From NCBI RefSeq assembly GCF_900129195.1, contig NZ_FQUY01000007.1:1-64000 (forward strand): 64,000 nucleotides of DNA. The letters run 5' to 3'. The position numbers were made by a program, and so were the translations under genes. Shown in pieces: positions 51,463 through 59,290 of this stretch; positions within the stretch are counted from its first letter, which is position 1; each line of letters opens with the position of its first letter. The notes below the pieces were generated by a model. That model was not told where the DNA came from. It searched no databases and worked only from the letters and a program-made list of their open reading frames with translations. The stretch comes from Desulforamulus putei DSM 12395. GTDB lineage: Bacteria > Bacillota > Desulfotomaculia > Desulfotomaculales > Desulfotomaculaceae.

Positions 51463-52383
51463 ATGCAAAAGTCCGCAGGCTATGTAATAATTAGTGCTTT
51501 GATAATAGGTGCCGCGGCATTTTGGCCCATTGGGTTGGGGCAAGCTGACGAGACCAACGTGACAGTGCCGCAAGCGCAAAAACAAAGTGTGATTGTTGAC
51601 AATCCTATAAATAATACCGCTCCGTCCGGAGCTGGCACAAATAAATCCAGCCCCTATGTCACCCGGGGAGAATTCGCGGTAAAACTGGTGAATTCTCTGG
51701 GGTTAAATCTTGATGGCTATCGTTTCTTTAAAGCCCCGGAGGTTAAAGACTTCTTTGATGACGTTCCGGCCGGTTCTCCGCAAGCCAATGCCATTATGAT
51801 TTTGGGTTATAACGGGGTCATTCAAACCACTGACAGGTCTTTCCGGCCTTCAGAAATGCTTCTCCGTGAAGAAATGGCCCAAATTTTAGGGAACCTGCTG
51901 CAGCAAAAAGCCAGAAACCGGTCGGAGCCTGCTGCAGATCAACCCCAGATTAAAGATTTGGCCGCCGCAAGCACCGAGGCGGCGGATGATATAAAGCTTG
52001 TGGTAGGTTTGAATATCATGCGATTAAACCGGGAAGGCAGCTTCCGGCCCAAGCAAGGGGTTACGCCACAAGAAATGGCCACCATCTTAAAAGAAGTAAA
52101 ACAACGGATCGGTGTTAGTGATTCGGATGTTACGGCTAAAATCATAAGCGGTAAGGAAGGTGGCAGGGTCTTAGAAATTTCCTGGGGTGAGAAACCTTCC
52201 AGCGGGTATGAAATATACATCGTGGATATGAAGTTGGACGGCCATACATTAACGGTCAATTACCAAACGAAGGAACCGACCCCCGGTTCTTATAATTCCA
52301 CGGTGATTACCGAACCCAAGGATACCAGGCCAATCCCTGTAAACTATCCGGCCCAATTAAACATTCAACTGAACAAATTATAA
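51463..52383 (+). CDS. Secreted SLH-domain protein with PrcB-like C-terminus
   Basis: A 306-residue exported protein. A signal peptide (AGYVIISALIIGAAAFWPIG, likely cleaved after GLGQA) is followed by a linker and two S-layer-homology-like repeats (YVTRGEFAVKLVNSLG..VKDFFDDVP; SFRPSEMLLREEMAQILGNL), part of a third (GSFRPKQGVTPQEMATIL), and a PrcB_C-like end (GEKPSSGYEIYIVDMKLDGH, PKDTRPIPV). It likely binds cell-wall polymers. ATG 51463 after acaggagggaaatct. Terminator follows. Confidence 0.82.
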   Translation: MQKSAGYVIISALIIGAAAFWPIGLGQADETNVTVPQAQKQSVIVDNPINNTAPSGAGTNKSSPYVTRGEFAVKLVNSLGLNLDGYRFFKAPEVKDFFDDVPAGSPQANAIMILGYNGVIQTTDRSFRPSEMLLREEMAQILGNLLQQKARNRSEPAADQPQIKDLAAASTEAADDIKLVVGLNIMRLNREGSFRPKQGVTPQEMATILKEVKQRIGVSDSDVTAKIISGKEGGRVLEISWGEKPSSGYEIYIVDMKLDGHTLTVNYQTKEPTPGSYNSTVITEPKDTRPIPVNYPAQLNIQLNKL

Positions 52384-52401
52384 ACCACAAGACCGATAAA
52401 A

Positions 52402-52430
52402 AACCAACCATTCGAGATGGTTGGTTTTAA
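52402..52430. terminator. Convergent terminator
   Basis: aaccaaccat (52402-52411) and atggttggtt (52417-52426), with A and T runs on both sides; serves the SLH gene and the stress protein gene. Confidence 0.75.
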
Positions 52431-52446
52431 ATTTCTATTCACTTGT

Positions 52447-52884
52447 TTAGCGAATGATTAAAACCGGGCAGGAGGCGTGTCTGGAGACACGGTTGCTCAC
52501 ACTTCCCATCAAGTAGCCCTTAATTTCTCCTAAACCACGGCTTCCTACAACAATTAAATCATAATTCTCAGCCTTGGCTTTTTCTAAAATTTCGTCTGCC
52601 GGTTGGCCCATGACAATGAATGTATCAACCTCTATCGTTTTATCCGAAATGGAAGAAGCATATTGTTCCAGTAATTCCTTGCCATTTCTCATTAATTCAT
52701 CAATAATGGCTTGCTGGGCCTGACCTAAACGATCCACTGCCGTATTCACGTAGGGAGGTAAACTGGGCACCACATGCATCAGCGTTACCTTAGCTCCCAG
52801 TTTTTTTGCTAACTCAACAGCATGGGACAGGGCCTTTCTGGCACGATCCGAACCGTCCAGGGGTACCAAAATCTTATTATACAT
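52447..52884 (-). CDS. Universal stress protein (ATP-binding type)
   Basis: A 145-residue UspA domain: MYNKILVPLDGSDRARKALS, VTLMHVVP, YDLIVVGSRGLGEIKGYLMG and SVSNRVSRHASCPVLIIR. The GSRGxGxxxxxxxGSVSxxV pattern matches the ATP-binding G2xG9G(S/T) motif, unlike the other Usp at 2896. ATG 52884; an aaggagggta site precedes it on the minus strand. Monocistronic. Confidence 0.95.
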   Translation of the reverse strand: MYNKILVPLDGSDRARKALSHAVELAKKLGAKVTLMHVVPSLPPYVNTAVDRLGQAQQAIIDELMRNGKELLEQYASSISDKTIEVDTFIVMGQPADEILEKAKAENYDLIVVGSRGLGEIKGYLMGSVSNRVSRHASCPVLIIR

Positions 52885-53118
52885 GGCATACCCTCCTTGT
52901 TTTTTCAGTGTTACTTCTCTTTAAAACATGAAATTCCTGCAACTTCCGGAGGATATGCAAAATTCGATTCATCAATCACCCCCTTCATATTTTACCTGTT
53001 ATACTTTATGAAGGCATTCACAAGATTAGAATGCCATTTTTAAAGGGAATACTTGTGAAAGAGGTAAAAACAAGGTAAAAAAACGACAAAAAGTTCGATT
53101 TCAATATAAGATTTGTTT

Positions 53119-53147
53119 TTGACAAGGGTAAGATTTTATGTTATATT
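53119..53147 (+). promoter_or_regulatory. Promoter of tRNA-Gly
   Basis: TTGACA (53119-53124), 17-base spacer, TATATT (53142-53147), 12 bases before the tRNA. Confidence 0.85.
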
Positions 53148-53159
53148 ATCATTGCCGAT

Positions 53160-53234
53160 GCGGAAGTGGCTCAGTGGTAGAGCATCGCCTTGCCAAGGCG
53201 AGGGTCGCGGGTTCGAATCCCGTCTTCCGCTCCA
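53160..53234 (+). tRNA. tRNA-Gly (GCC)
   Basis: A 75-base gene with encoded CCA. Acceptor gcggaag pairs with cttccgc; D arm gctcagtggtagagc; anticodon arm cgccttgccaaggcg with GCC; T arm cgggttcgaatcccg. Confidence 0.98.
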
Positions 53235-53508
53235 ATTTGTAAGCAGGGATAAACCCTGCTTATTTTGCTATATCCCAAAGTATATGGTTAAGGATTAAGG
53301 TAAAAGTGCAGTTCCGGTTTCCGGTCTGCACTTTTCTCTTGTATAAGGAACCTGAATATTTAACAACCACGCCAAGCCAAAAATAGATCATACTAGCGCA
53401 GCAATTTAATAAATTAAAGCTTTAATATGGGCAGGTAATACACTGTTAACGTAGAATAGTTTAAATGTGGTTGCATAAAATGTCATTTTGTGAGGAGGAA
53501 ACGGTATT
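53235..53508. other. Intergenic with a small hairpin after tRNA-Gly
   Basis: aagcagggataaaccctgctta forms a stem directly after the tRNA (terminator-like, with tatttt following). gtgcagttccggtttccggtctgcac near 53308-53333 forms another stem followed by ttttctctt. No gene seen. Confidence 0.5.
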
Positions 53509-54534
53509 GTGAAGAGATTCTTTGCGTTAACGGGTGTCCTGCTGATGCTGATTACACTGGCCCTCAGCGGGTGCGGCGGAGCCCCAAAGGAAGGAAGTAA
53601 GGAAAAAACCAACAAAGCTGCAGAAAACAAGCCGGTACAGTTTAAACTGGCCCACGCCACCTGGGTAGGTTACGGGCCTCTGTATATTGCCAAAGAAAAG
53701 GGGTTGTTTGAGAAGTACGGCATTGCACCGGAATTGGTGGTTATTGAAGATGAGTCCCAGTATGCCGGGGCAATGGCTTCCGGGCAAATTCAGGCTCTGG
53801 GTAATGTTGTGGACAGAGAAGTCATTCATTTTGCCAAGGGTACTGCCGAAACCTTTGTATTTGCCATGGACGAATCTGCCGGTGGAGATGGTATCGTAGC
53901 CAAAAAAGAAATTACCAAAGTAGAAGACTTAAAAGGTGCTACTGTTGGCTTGGACAAATCCACCACTTCCTATTTCTTTTTTCTTTCGATATTAGAAAAA
54001 CACGGTCTTAAAGAAGATGATGTGAAGATCCAGGAAATGTCCGCCGGGGATGCCGGGGCTGCCTTTGTGGCGGGTAAATTGGATGCAGCGGTTACCTGGG
54101 AGCCCTGGCTCACCAACGCCTCCCAGCGGCAAGGTGGTCATGTGCTGGCGAATAGTAAAGAGTACCCCCACACCATCGTAGACGTTATCACAATGCGTCA
54201 AGATTTCCTGAAGGAACATCCGGCAGCTGCCACCGGGCTAACCAAAGCGTGGTTTGAAGCCATTGATTTTTACCGCCAAAATCCTGATGAGGGGAATGAA
54301 ATCATGGCTAAGGCTTTAGGGTTAAAGAAAGAGGAGATTGCCGACATGGCAAAGGGCGTGATTTTTCTTGGCAAGGAAGAAAACCTGGCTTTCTTTAACA
54401 AAGACGGGGACAACACCATTTACAAGCTGGTGGAACGGGCAGGCAAGTTCTGGCAGGAAAAGGGCATTATTACTGAACAGTTAAACCCTGATCAGTTGAT
54501 TGATACTACCTATGTAAAAGAGGCTGCAAAGTAA
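53509..54534 (+). CDS. ABC transporter substrate-binding lipoprotein (SsuA/NrtA/ThiY-like)
   Basis: A 341-residue binding protein. Lipoprotein signal with lipobox ALSGCGG (Cys near 22), then VQFKLAHATWVGYGPLYIAK, EKGLFEKYGI, DLKGATVGLDKSTTSYFFFL and AAVTWEPWLTNASQRQGGHV, typical of the NitT/TauT group (nitrate, sulfonates, taurine, or pyrimidine precursors). Substrate cannot be told. GTG 53509 after tgaggaggaaacggtatt. Its stop is directly followed by the permease ATG. Confidence 0.9.
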   Translation: MKRFFALTGVLLMLITLALSGCGGAPKEGSKEKTNKAAENKPVQFKLAHATWVGYGPLYIAKEKGLFEKYGIAPELVVIEDESQYAGAMASGQIQALGNVVDREVIHFAKGTAETFVFAMDESAGGDGIVAKKEITKVEDLKGATVGLDKSTTSYFFFLSILEKHGLKEDDVKIQEMSAGDAGAAFVAGKLDAAVTWEPWLTNASQRQGGHVLANSKEYPHTIVDVITMRQDFLKEHPAAATGLTKAWFEAIDFYRQNPDEGNEIMAKALGLKKEEIADMAKGVIFLGKEENLAFFNKDGDNTIYKLVERAGKFWQEKGIITEQLNPDQLIDTTYVKEAAK

Positions 54535-55332
54535 ATGCAGAGGAAACGCATGGTCAGGATCCTGGGTAGGAACATCTATAGTACCCTAACACTGTCATCT
54601 TTTACATTTATTCTTCTCATGTGGTTTGCCCTAAGTTACAGCGGAGCCGTCAAGGAGTTGTTTTTACCCTCTCCGGGCTCAGTGCTGCAAGCTCTGGGGG
54701 AAATGCATGAAGAGGGTATCCTGGTGGACTACACGCTGGACAGCACCTACCGGGTGGTGGTGGGCTGGATCATGGCAGTAATAGTATCAATTCCCCTGGG
54801 GATGCTGGTGGCCACCTCCAAGAAGGCAGAAGCCATTCTAACCCCGGTTATTGAATTTGCCCGCTACCTGCCGGTGGTGGCCATGGTGCCATTAACCCTG
54901 TTGTATTTCGGCATCGGTGATCTCCAAAAGTTTGCGGTGATTTTCCTCGGCACCTTTTTTCAATTGGTGCTCATGGTCAGTGATGTGGTGGCCGGCGTAC
55001 AAAGAGATTTACTAAGGGCCGCAGCCACCCTGGGTGCCAGCCGGTGGCAGATTTACCGGCTGGTATTGATGCCGGCATCATTGCCGGGCATTATGGACAG
55101 CCTGCGCATTACCATAGGCTGGGCCTGGACCTACCTGGTGGTGGCGGAGTTGGTGGCTGCCAACTCCGGTCTTGGTCATATGATCTTGAAATCCCAGAGG
55201 TTTTTGGCCACTGACCGCATGTTTGCAGGGTTAATTATTATCGGTTTGCTGGGCCTGGCTACCGACCTGTTCTTTAAGTGGTTAACCAGAGTTGTGGTGC
55301 CATGGAATGAGAAGGCAGGTGGTAAAGCATGA
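54535..55332 (+). CDS. ABC transporter permease (SsuC/TauC-like)
   Basis: A 265-residue membrane protein with about six helices. The EAA motif reads AAATLGASRWQIYRLVLMPA and PGIMDSLRITIGWAWTYLVV follows, both typical of the NitT/TauT permeases. ATG 54535 abuts the upstream stop; the four last bases overlap the ATPase start (ATGA). Forms the membrane part of the transporter encoded from 53509. Confidence 0.93.
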   Translation: MQRKRMVRILGRNIYSTLTLSSFTFILLMWFALSYSGAVKELFLPSPGSVLQALGEMHEEGILVDYTLDSTYRVVVGWIMAVIVSIPLGMLVATSKKAEAILTPVIEFARYLPVVAMVPLTLLYFGIGDLQKFAVIFLGTFFQLVLMVSDVVAGVQRDLLRAAATLGASRWQIYRLVLMPASLPGIMDSLRITIGWAWTYLVVAELVAANSGLGHMILKSQRFLATDRMFAGLIIIGLLGLATDLFFKWLTRVVVPWNEKAGGKA

Positions 55333-56108
55333 ACAAGCTCGTTTTAAACGGGGTGGGGAAGACCTTTGGTACAGGGGGCAAGGCTGTGGAAGCCCTGTCT
55401 GATATTAACCTGTGTATTGCTGAAAACGAGCTGGCGGTGATTGTGGGACCCAGCGGTTGTGGCAAGTCTACTTTGCTAAACATTGTAGCGGGGTTGGAAC
55501 AGGCTGACAGCGGGGTCATCACTATGAACAACAGAAACATTGAAGGACCCGGTGCCGACCGGGGCGTGGTGTTTCAATCTTATACATTGTTTCCCTGGCT
55601 GACGGTGCAACAGAATGTGGAATTTGGACTGAAAATCAAAGGGATAAATGCCAAAGAGCGGCAAGAAATTGCCCGACACTATATCAATCTGGTGGGACTT
55701 GGCGGCTTTGAGGGTGCGCTCCCGAAAGCGTTGTCCGGGGGCATGAAGCAGCGGGTGGCCATCGCCCGGGCATTGGCCAATAAACCGGAAATGTTGCTGA
55801 TGGACGAACCCTTCGGTGCGTTGGATGCCCAGACCCGGCTTATTATGCAGGAACTGTTGCTCTCCGTTTGGGAAAAGGAACGCACCACCATTTTATTTAT
55901 CACCCACGATATTGACGAAGCGGTGCTGTTGGCAGACAATGTCTATGTTATGTCCCGCCGGCCCGGACGAATCAGGTGCCGAATTCAGGTGCCTATCCCC
56001 AGGCCGCGGGATCACCGGTCCACCGTATCCCCTGAGTTCTCGGCCGTCAAAAAAGAAATCATGGAGATGCTGTGGGAAGAAAGCCGGACAGCAGCCAATG
56101 AGAGATAA
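55329..56108 (+). CDS. ABC transporter ATP-binding protein (SsuB/TauB-like)
   Basis: A 259-residue ATPase: Walker A VGPSGCGKSTLLNI, Q-loop VFQSYTLFPWLT, signature ALSGGMKQRVAIARAL, Walker B MLLMDEPFGALDAQTR, H-loop FITHDIDEAVLLAD. Third gene of the NitT/TauT-type operon, translationally linked to the permease. An inverted repeat ending in ttttattttg follows (about 56127-56168). Confidence 0.94.
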   Translation: MNKLVLNGVGKTFGTGGKAVEALSDINLCIAENELAVIVGPSGCGKSTLLNIVAGLEQADSGVITMNNRNIEGPGADRGVVFQSYTLFPWLTVQQNVEFGLKIKGINAKERQEIARHYINLVGLGGFEGALPKALSGGMKQRVAIARALANKPEMLLMDEPFGALDAQTRLIMQELLLSVWEKERTTILFITHDIDEAVLLADNVYVMSRRPGRIRCRIQVPIPRPRDHRSTVSPEFSAVKKEIMEMLWEESRTAANER

Positions 56109-56126
56109 ACAAGTAAATGCTTAAAA

Positions 56127-56168
56127 ATAAAAGCTATTACCTCAAACAGGGGATGATAGCTTTTATTT
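56127..56168 (+). terminator. Terminator of the NitT/TauT-type ABC operon
   Basis: aaaagctatta with cctc pairs with gggg then atagctttt, followed by attttg. Confidence 0.75.
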
Positions 56169-56321
56169 TGTGCAGCTGATCTGTTCCGGGCAGCCTTGGG
56201 TTAGTACGGATTTAACACAATGAATTAATTTATGCATTCCGGTTTTTCAAGAGATCCATTCTGTTATATACTGTATAGCGTAAGTTTTTATAAAATTATT
56301 TTGAGAAAGCAAGGGAAAGAT

Positions 56322-56978
56322 GTGAAGGTACGAATATTTAAAAAAGCAACCGGTGACGGCTATGATTTGGAAGTTCTGCATCCCCGGGCCACCGTGCAGG
56401 ACTATTTGGATGCTATGAACGATTTTATTAAAAAATACACTCATCCTCCTTGCCGGGGATGTGACGAGTGTTGCTGGGAGCGGATTCCACTTACCAGTAT
56501 AGATGTCCTGAACTATCTTAAAAGATTGGGAAATCAACTGCAACTGGATTCCCGTTGGCCTCTGTTGGATTTTCTCAAAAAGTACTGTTATATTTATGTG
56601 GAAAACGGCGCAGTGGACATCAGTCTGGGTTTTACCATGGAAGGAGCCTGTGTTTTTCTTAATCAACAGGAGCGCATCTGTTCCGGTTATGCGGCCCGTT
56701 CCCTGGTTTGCCAGAGTTTTGTCTGTATGGAAAGCACTCCGAGGGCCCAGGAACTGCGCTCGGAGCTGGTTAACACCGGCATGGATGAACTGGTTCGCCT
56801 GTGGTTGCTGCAAAGCCGACAGGCGGGACAAAAACCCTATGCCCATGAAGAACATAACGCCAATCTCCGTCTGGCGGATTATCCTGCCAATGGCTTCACC
56901 CATAAAACCAGCTACAGCCAGGTTTATTTGGCGAAGGTTTGCAGTCAAAAGCTGTGGAATAAATTGAGGTATTCCTAA
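56322..56978 (+). CDS. YkgJ-family (UPF0153) cysteine-cluster protein
   Basis: About 218 residues. The N-terminal CRGCDECCWERIPLTSIDV has the CxxCxxCC cluster and later GACVFLNQQERICSGYAARS with LVCQSF supplies the remaining cysteines of the Zn/Fe-binding family. Function poorly known; some are linked to flagellar or ribosomal modification, which is not suggested here. GTG 56322 after agggaaagat. A longer frame from ATG 56232 lacks a ribosome site. Stop is followed at once by a coiled-coil gene. Confidence 0.8.
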   Translation: MKVRIFKKATGDGYDLEVLHPRATVQDYLDAMNDFIKKYTHPPCRGCDECCWERIPLTSIDVLNYLKRLGNQLQLDSRWPLLDFLKKYCYIYVENGAVDISLGFTMEGACVFLNQQERICSGYAARSLVCQSFVCMESTPRAQELRSELVNTGMDELVRLWLLQSRQAGQKPYAHEEHNANLRLADYPANGFTHKTSYSQVYLAKVCSQKLWNKLRYS

Positions 56979-57317
56979 ATGGAATGTCTAAATATTTATT
57001 TGGTGATCAGAATGGTTACAGAAATAATGGAAATCCGCAAACGTAACCAATTGAAGAAATTAAATGCCCTGGTGAAGGAAATCCTTGAAATTAGACAATA
57101 CCTGAAATATTTTGAAGGCCTTGACTTGCCTGATTACCAAGCAATGATTTCTCAGGTTCCCCCGGGCGTAGAGTCGGGGTTGTTAATTCGTTTACAGCAG
57201 CGACAGTCCAGGGAATATTACGGGTATTTTGAGCTTAAATCAAAAGAAGCTGCCTTAAAGGAAGCAATCCAAAAAGCCTCGGAAGATTTGGAAAGTCTAC
57301 TAAAATTAGGGAAATAA
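56979..57317 (+). CDS. Small coiled-coil protein, unknown function
   Basis: 112 residues, or 101 from ATG 57012. MEIRKRNQLKKLNALVKEIL and KEAALKEAIQKASEDLESLL predict two helices with heptad-like leucines and a middle segment YFEGLDLPDYQAMISQVPPG. No known domain. The ATG 56979 touches the previous stop (taaatg), suggesting coupling to the YkgJ-like gene. Another tiny helical protein follows. Confidence 0.6.
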   Translation: MECLNIYLVIRMVTEIMEIRKRNQLKKLNALVKEILEIRQYLKYFEGLDLPDYQAMISQVPPGVESGLLIRLQQRQSREYYGYFELKSKEAALKEAIQKASEDLESLLKLGK

Positions 57318-57324
57318 TACAGTT

Positions 57325-57495
57325 ATGATTACGGATATTAATTCTTACCGGCACAAACAAAAACTAGCTCACATAAATGAGCTGGTCAAACAATTGATGG
57401 CTGTCCGGGTGGACATTCGAAGGTTGAAAATTAAAGAATGTCAGTTAAGAAATACCATTAGAGAGTTGGCACAGGAATTGGAATGGTCGGAGTAA
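57325..57495 (+). CDS. 56-residue helical protein, unknown function
   Basis: ATG 57325 begins MITDINSYRHKQKLAHINEL and continues VKQLMAVRVDIRRLKIKECQ, then RNTIRELAQELEWSE. It is charged and helical throughout, like the gene 7 bases upstream, with which it probably forms one unit. The ribosome site is weak (gggaaataatacagtt). No family recognised. Confidence 0.5.
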   Translation: MITDINSYRHKQKLAHINELVKQLMAVRVDIRRLKIKECQLRNTIRELAQELEWSE

Positions 57496-57653
57496 AAATA
57501 AGGCTTTTTGAATGAATAGGACGCAATATAGAGAGGATTAAAACAAGGTGGAAAATGCTGGGGATAAATCGGTGGATAATGTGGAAAAAGATGGAAGTAA
57601 TTTGTAATATATGACTGAATTTTACAAATTATTAATTTGTCAAGGATTTATGT

Positions 57654-57686
57654 AAACCCGGAGTAAGTATCCGGGTTTTATTTTTT
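57654..57686 (+). terminator. Terminator, plus strand
   Basis: aaacccgga (57654-57662) and tccgggttt (57670-57678), then tattttttg. It sits at the 3' end of the plus-strand small genes and overlaps the stop of the minus-strand micropeptide. Confidence 0.8.
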
Positions 57687-57761
57687 GATCCACTTAGTCC
57701 ATTTCCACCAGACCCCCCACCGTAACCGGTTAAGCCATTGAACGCGACGTATCCAACGCAT
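57678..57761 (-). CDS. 27-residue Trp/Arg-rich cationic micropeptide
   Basis: On the minus strand ATG 57761 has an ideal ribosome site (aaggaggtaagaat). The product begins MRWIRRVQWLNRLRW and ends WTKWIKK. It has seven tryptophans, nine Lys/Arg and no acidic residue. With hydrophobic and basic residues interleaved it should bind membranes or nucleic acid. It is not part of a larger frame; another frame over the same bases (57632-57814) gives a Gly/Ser-rich product but has no ribosome site. Size and composition recall antimicrobial or type I toxin-like peptides, which is inference. Confidence 0.6.
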   Translation of the reverse strand: MRWIRRVQWLNRLRWGVWWKWTKWIKK

Positions 57762-57975
57762 ATTCTTACCTCCTTAAAGTGAGCTCCCCAGATAACTTTT
57801 GGTTGATAATTCATAATATGGAAATCATTGCAGAATGTTACACGGTGTCATTGAAAGAAAAAGTAACCAGGAATTTTTATTTTCCGGGTTATCCATAAGA
57901 TCAATATCAGACGTTAGAAAAAGTCATTGAAAAATAATTCATTCTGTCTATAATAAAATAGCTGGAGGTGATATT
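57762..57975. other. Intergenic
   Basis: AT-rich, likely holding the promoters of the micropeptide (minus) and of the next small gene (plus). A TATAAT-like box lies at 57950-57955 (tataataaaat). No gene seen. Confidence 0.4.
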
Positions 57976-58173
57976 ATGAGACGGAATGAACTTGTTGAAG
58001 CCTTAGCTCGCAACAAGAAGGAAATCCGTAGGATAAAACACCAACTGTTAGATATTGAAAACGCTGAGGAACGACGCCGCATGTTACGAAAGCTCAAGGT
58101 TTTACAACAAAAACAAGTTTGGTACTATGATTTACTGGAAAATATGGAAAATGGTTATCCCCTGGCAAATTAG
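57976..58173 (+). CDS. Small coiled-coil hypothetical protein, 65 residues
   Basis: MRRNELVEALARNKKEIRRI, KHQLLDIENAEERRRMLRKL and KVLQQKQVWYYDLLENME predict one long basic helix. ATG 57976 after tagctggaggtgatatt. It is similar in style, but not obviously in sequence, to the helical genes at 56979 and 57325. Directly followed by the repeat cluster. Confidence 0.6.
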   Translation: MRRNELVEALARNKKEIRRIKHQLLDIENAEERRRMLRKLKVLQQKQVWYYDLLENMENGYPLAN

Positions 58174-58179
58174 CAGCAT

Positions 58180-58326
58180 AGACTCACAGGGACGGTTCTC
58201 TTGAATCCACACAGACAGACTCACAGGGACGGTTCTCTTGAATCTAGACTCACAGGGACGGTTCTCTTGAATCTATGAGTCATAAGTCGTCTGAAAAAGA
58301 CTCAAAAGAACCGTCCCTGTGAGTCT
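58180..58326. repeat. GGGACGGTTCTC repeat cluster, left of tRNA-Sec
   Basis: A 28-base unit starting agactcacagggacggttct (then cttgaatc) occurs three times in direct orientation at 58180-58207, 58217-58244 and 58246-58273. An inverted copy (gactcaaaagaaccgtccct, then gtgagtct) is at 58299-58326. Direct and inverted copies can pair into a large hairpin. Confidence 0.9.
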
Positions 58327-58435
58327 ATAGAAGAAACCAGAACAAAAATAATAAGATGTTGGATAAAATGTGGGATGAATCATCATCCCACGCAAAATGA
58401 AAAGGCCCCCGAAACCTCGGAAGCCTTGAAATTAC

Positions 58436-58533
58436 TGGCGGGAGTGTGTGGGAATCGAACCCACCAGAGACAGGAACGCTGCCTCACGACTGGTTTTGAA
58501 GACCAGGAGCACCACCAGGCACCATCCACTCCC
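58436..58533 (-). tRNA. selC: tRNA-Sec (UCA)
   Basis: On the minus strand the gene runs gggagtgg at the 5' end (58533) to ccactccc-type pairing and encoded CCA at 58436-58438. The anticodon arm ctggtcttcaaaaccag has TCA. A long variable arm (gtgaggcagcgttcctgtctctg region), extended D stem and 98-base length are typical of selenocysteine tRNA. T arm: gtgggttcgattcccac. It decodes the UGA proposed at 9753. Confidence 0.96.
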
Positions 58534-58568
58534 AAGAACTGTTGTCCTGATTAGCAAATGCAAATCAT

Positions 58569-58597
58569 ATTATAACACGGCAAGAAATTTAAGGCAA
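58569..58597 (-). promoter_or_regulatory. Promoter of tRNA-Sec
   Basis: On the minus strand TTGCCT (58592-58597), 17-base spacer, TATAAT (58569-58574), about 35 bases before the tRNA. Confidence 0.75.
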
Positions 58598-58695
58598 CAA
58601 ACCATTATATTTTCTTTATCATCATTGCTTTTTGTAAGTCACAGTTCTTTTAAATCATTGAGTCATGATCATGGAGTCATGAGTTATCTGAAAAA

Positions 58696-58747
58696 GATTC
58701 AAGAGAACCGTCCCTGTGAGTCTCAAGAGAACCGTCCCTGTGAGTCT
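58696..58747. repeat. GGGACGGTTCTC repeat cluster, right of tRNA-Sec
   Basis: Two head-to-tail copies of the inverted unit (gattcaagagaaccgtccct + gtgagtct at 58696-58723; caagagaaccgtccctgtga + gtct at 58724-58747). The preceding gagttatctgaaaaag (58681-58696) also resembles gagtcataagtcgtctgaaa at 58277, so the repeat unit is longer than the core. Confidence 0.9.
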
Positions 58748-58782
58748 ATGTGAGTCTACCGGAAAGAAGGGCCTGTTGATTC

Positions 58783-59088
58783 CTAATCAAACCTTTTAAA
58801 GGGAATGATTTTGCCGTTTTCGGGAGAGTTTGCCGGTTTTGGTTTTTCTGGTCCCTTTGAACCGGGGCAACCGCCCCCACAGCCGGGACACCCCCCGTTG
58901 AGATTGACTAAACCGTATTCGAAGGCAGTCTTGAGAACTTCATGACCCAGTTTATCCAGATTCGGGTTATAATAAGGATGAGACTGGCTGTCCTCTACGT
59001 GCTGGAGAACTTTATGGAGGAAGCTGCGCATGGTTTCCGCATCTAATAAATCCACAAGATCCTTTCTGGGGATAAATCTTTTCGTCAT
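58783..59088 (-). CDS. Hypothetical protein with CPGCGGGCPG motif
   Basis: 101 residues from ATG 59088, ribosome site aggagagatcattc on the minus strand. The N-terminal 75 residues are helical (RKDLVDLLDAETMRSFLHKV, LDKLGHEVLKTAFEYGL); then NGGCPGCGGGCPGSKGPEKP has three cysteines and a Gly/Pro-rich linker, ending IIPFKRFD. It might bind a metal through the Cys cluster. I do not recognise the family. It is divergent from the polyprenyl synthase gene. Confidence 0.65.
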   Translation of the reverse strand: MTKRFIPRKDLVDLLDAETMRSFLHKVLQHVEDSQSHPYYNPNLDKLGHEVLKTAFEYGLVNLNGGCPGCGGGCPGSKGPEKPKPANSPENGKIIPFKRFD

Positions 59089-59290
59089 GAATGATCTCTC
59101 CTAACTGAGGTGTTATGTTTTAACTGTTATTTCACCACCGGGTGATTTTTTCCTGCATGGATAATTGTTTTCCAATTTTAGAAAAATAATGTTATGGATA
59201 GCTTAAAGAAGGTCCATCAAAATGAAGAGGAATTTTTTAACTATTGGCGAATAAGTATCTGTTATGGTGGTAAGATATGTACTCAAGTAG

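Noticed and set aside
57632-57814. 60-codon Gly/Ser-rich minus-strand frame
   Set aside because: No ribosome site; overlaps the better supported 27-residue micropeptide in another frame.
58180-58747. CRISPR array
   Set aside because: Repeats of 28 bases occur, but spacers are absent or 1-9 bases long, orientation is mixed and there are no cas genes.
58448-58753. 101-codon plus-strand frame
   Set aside because: It runs through the complement of tRNA-Sec and the repeat cluster; a common artefact.
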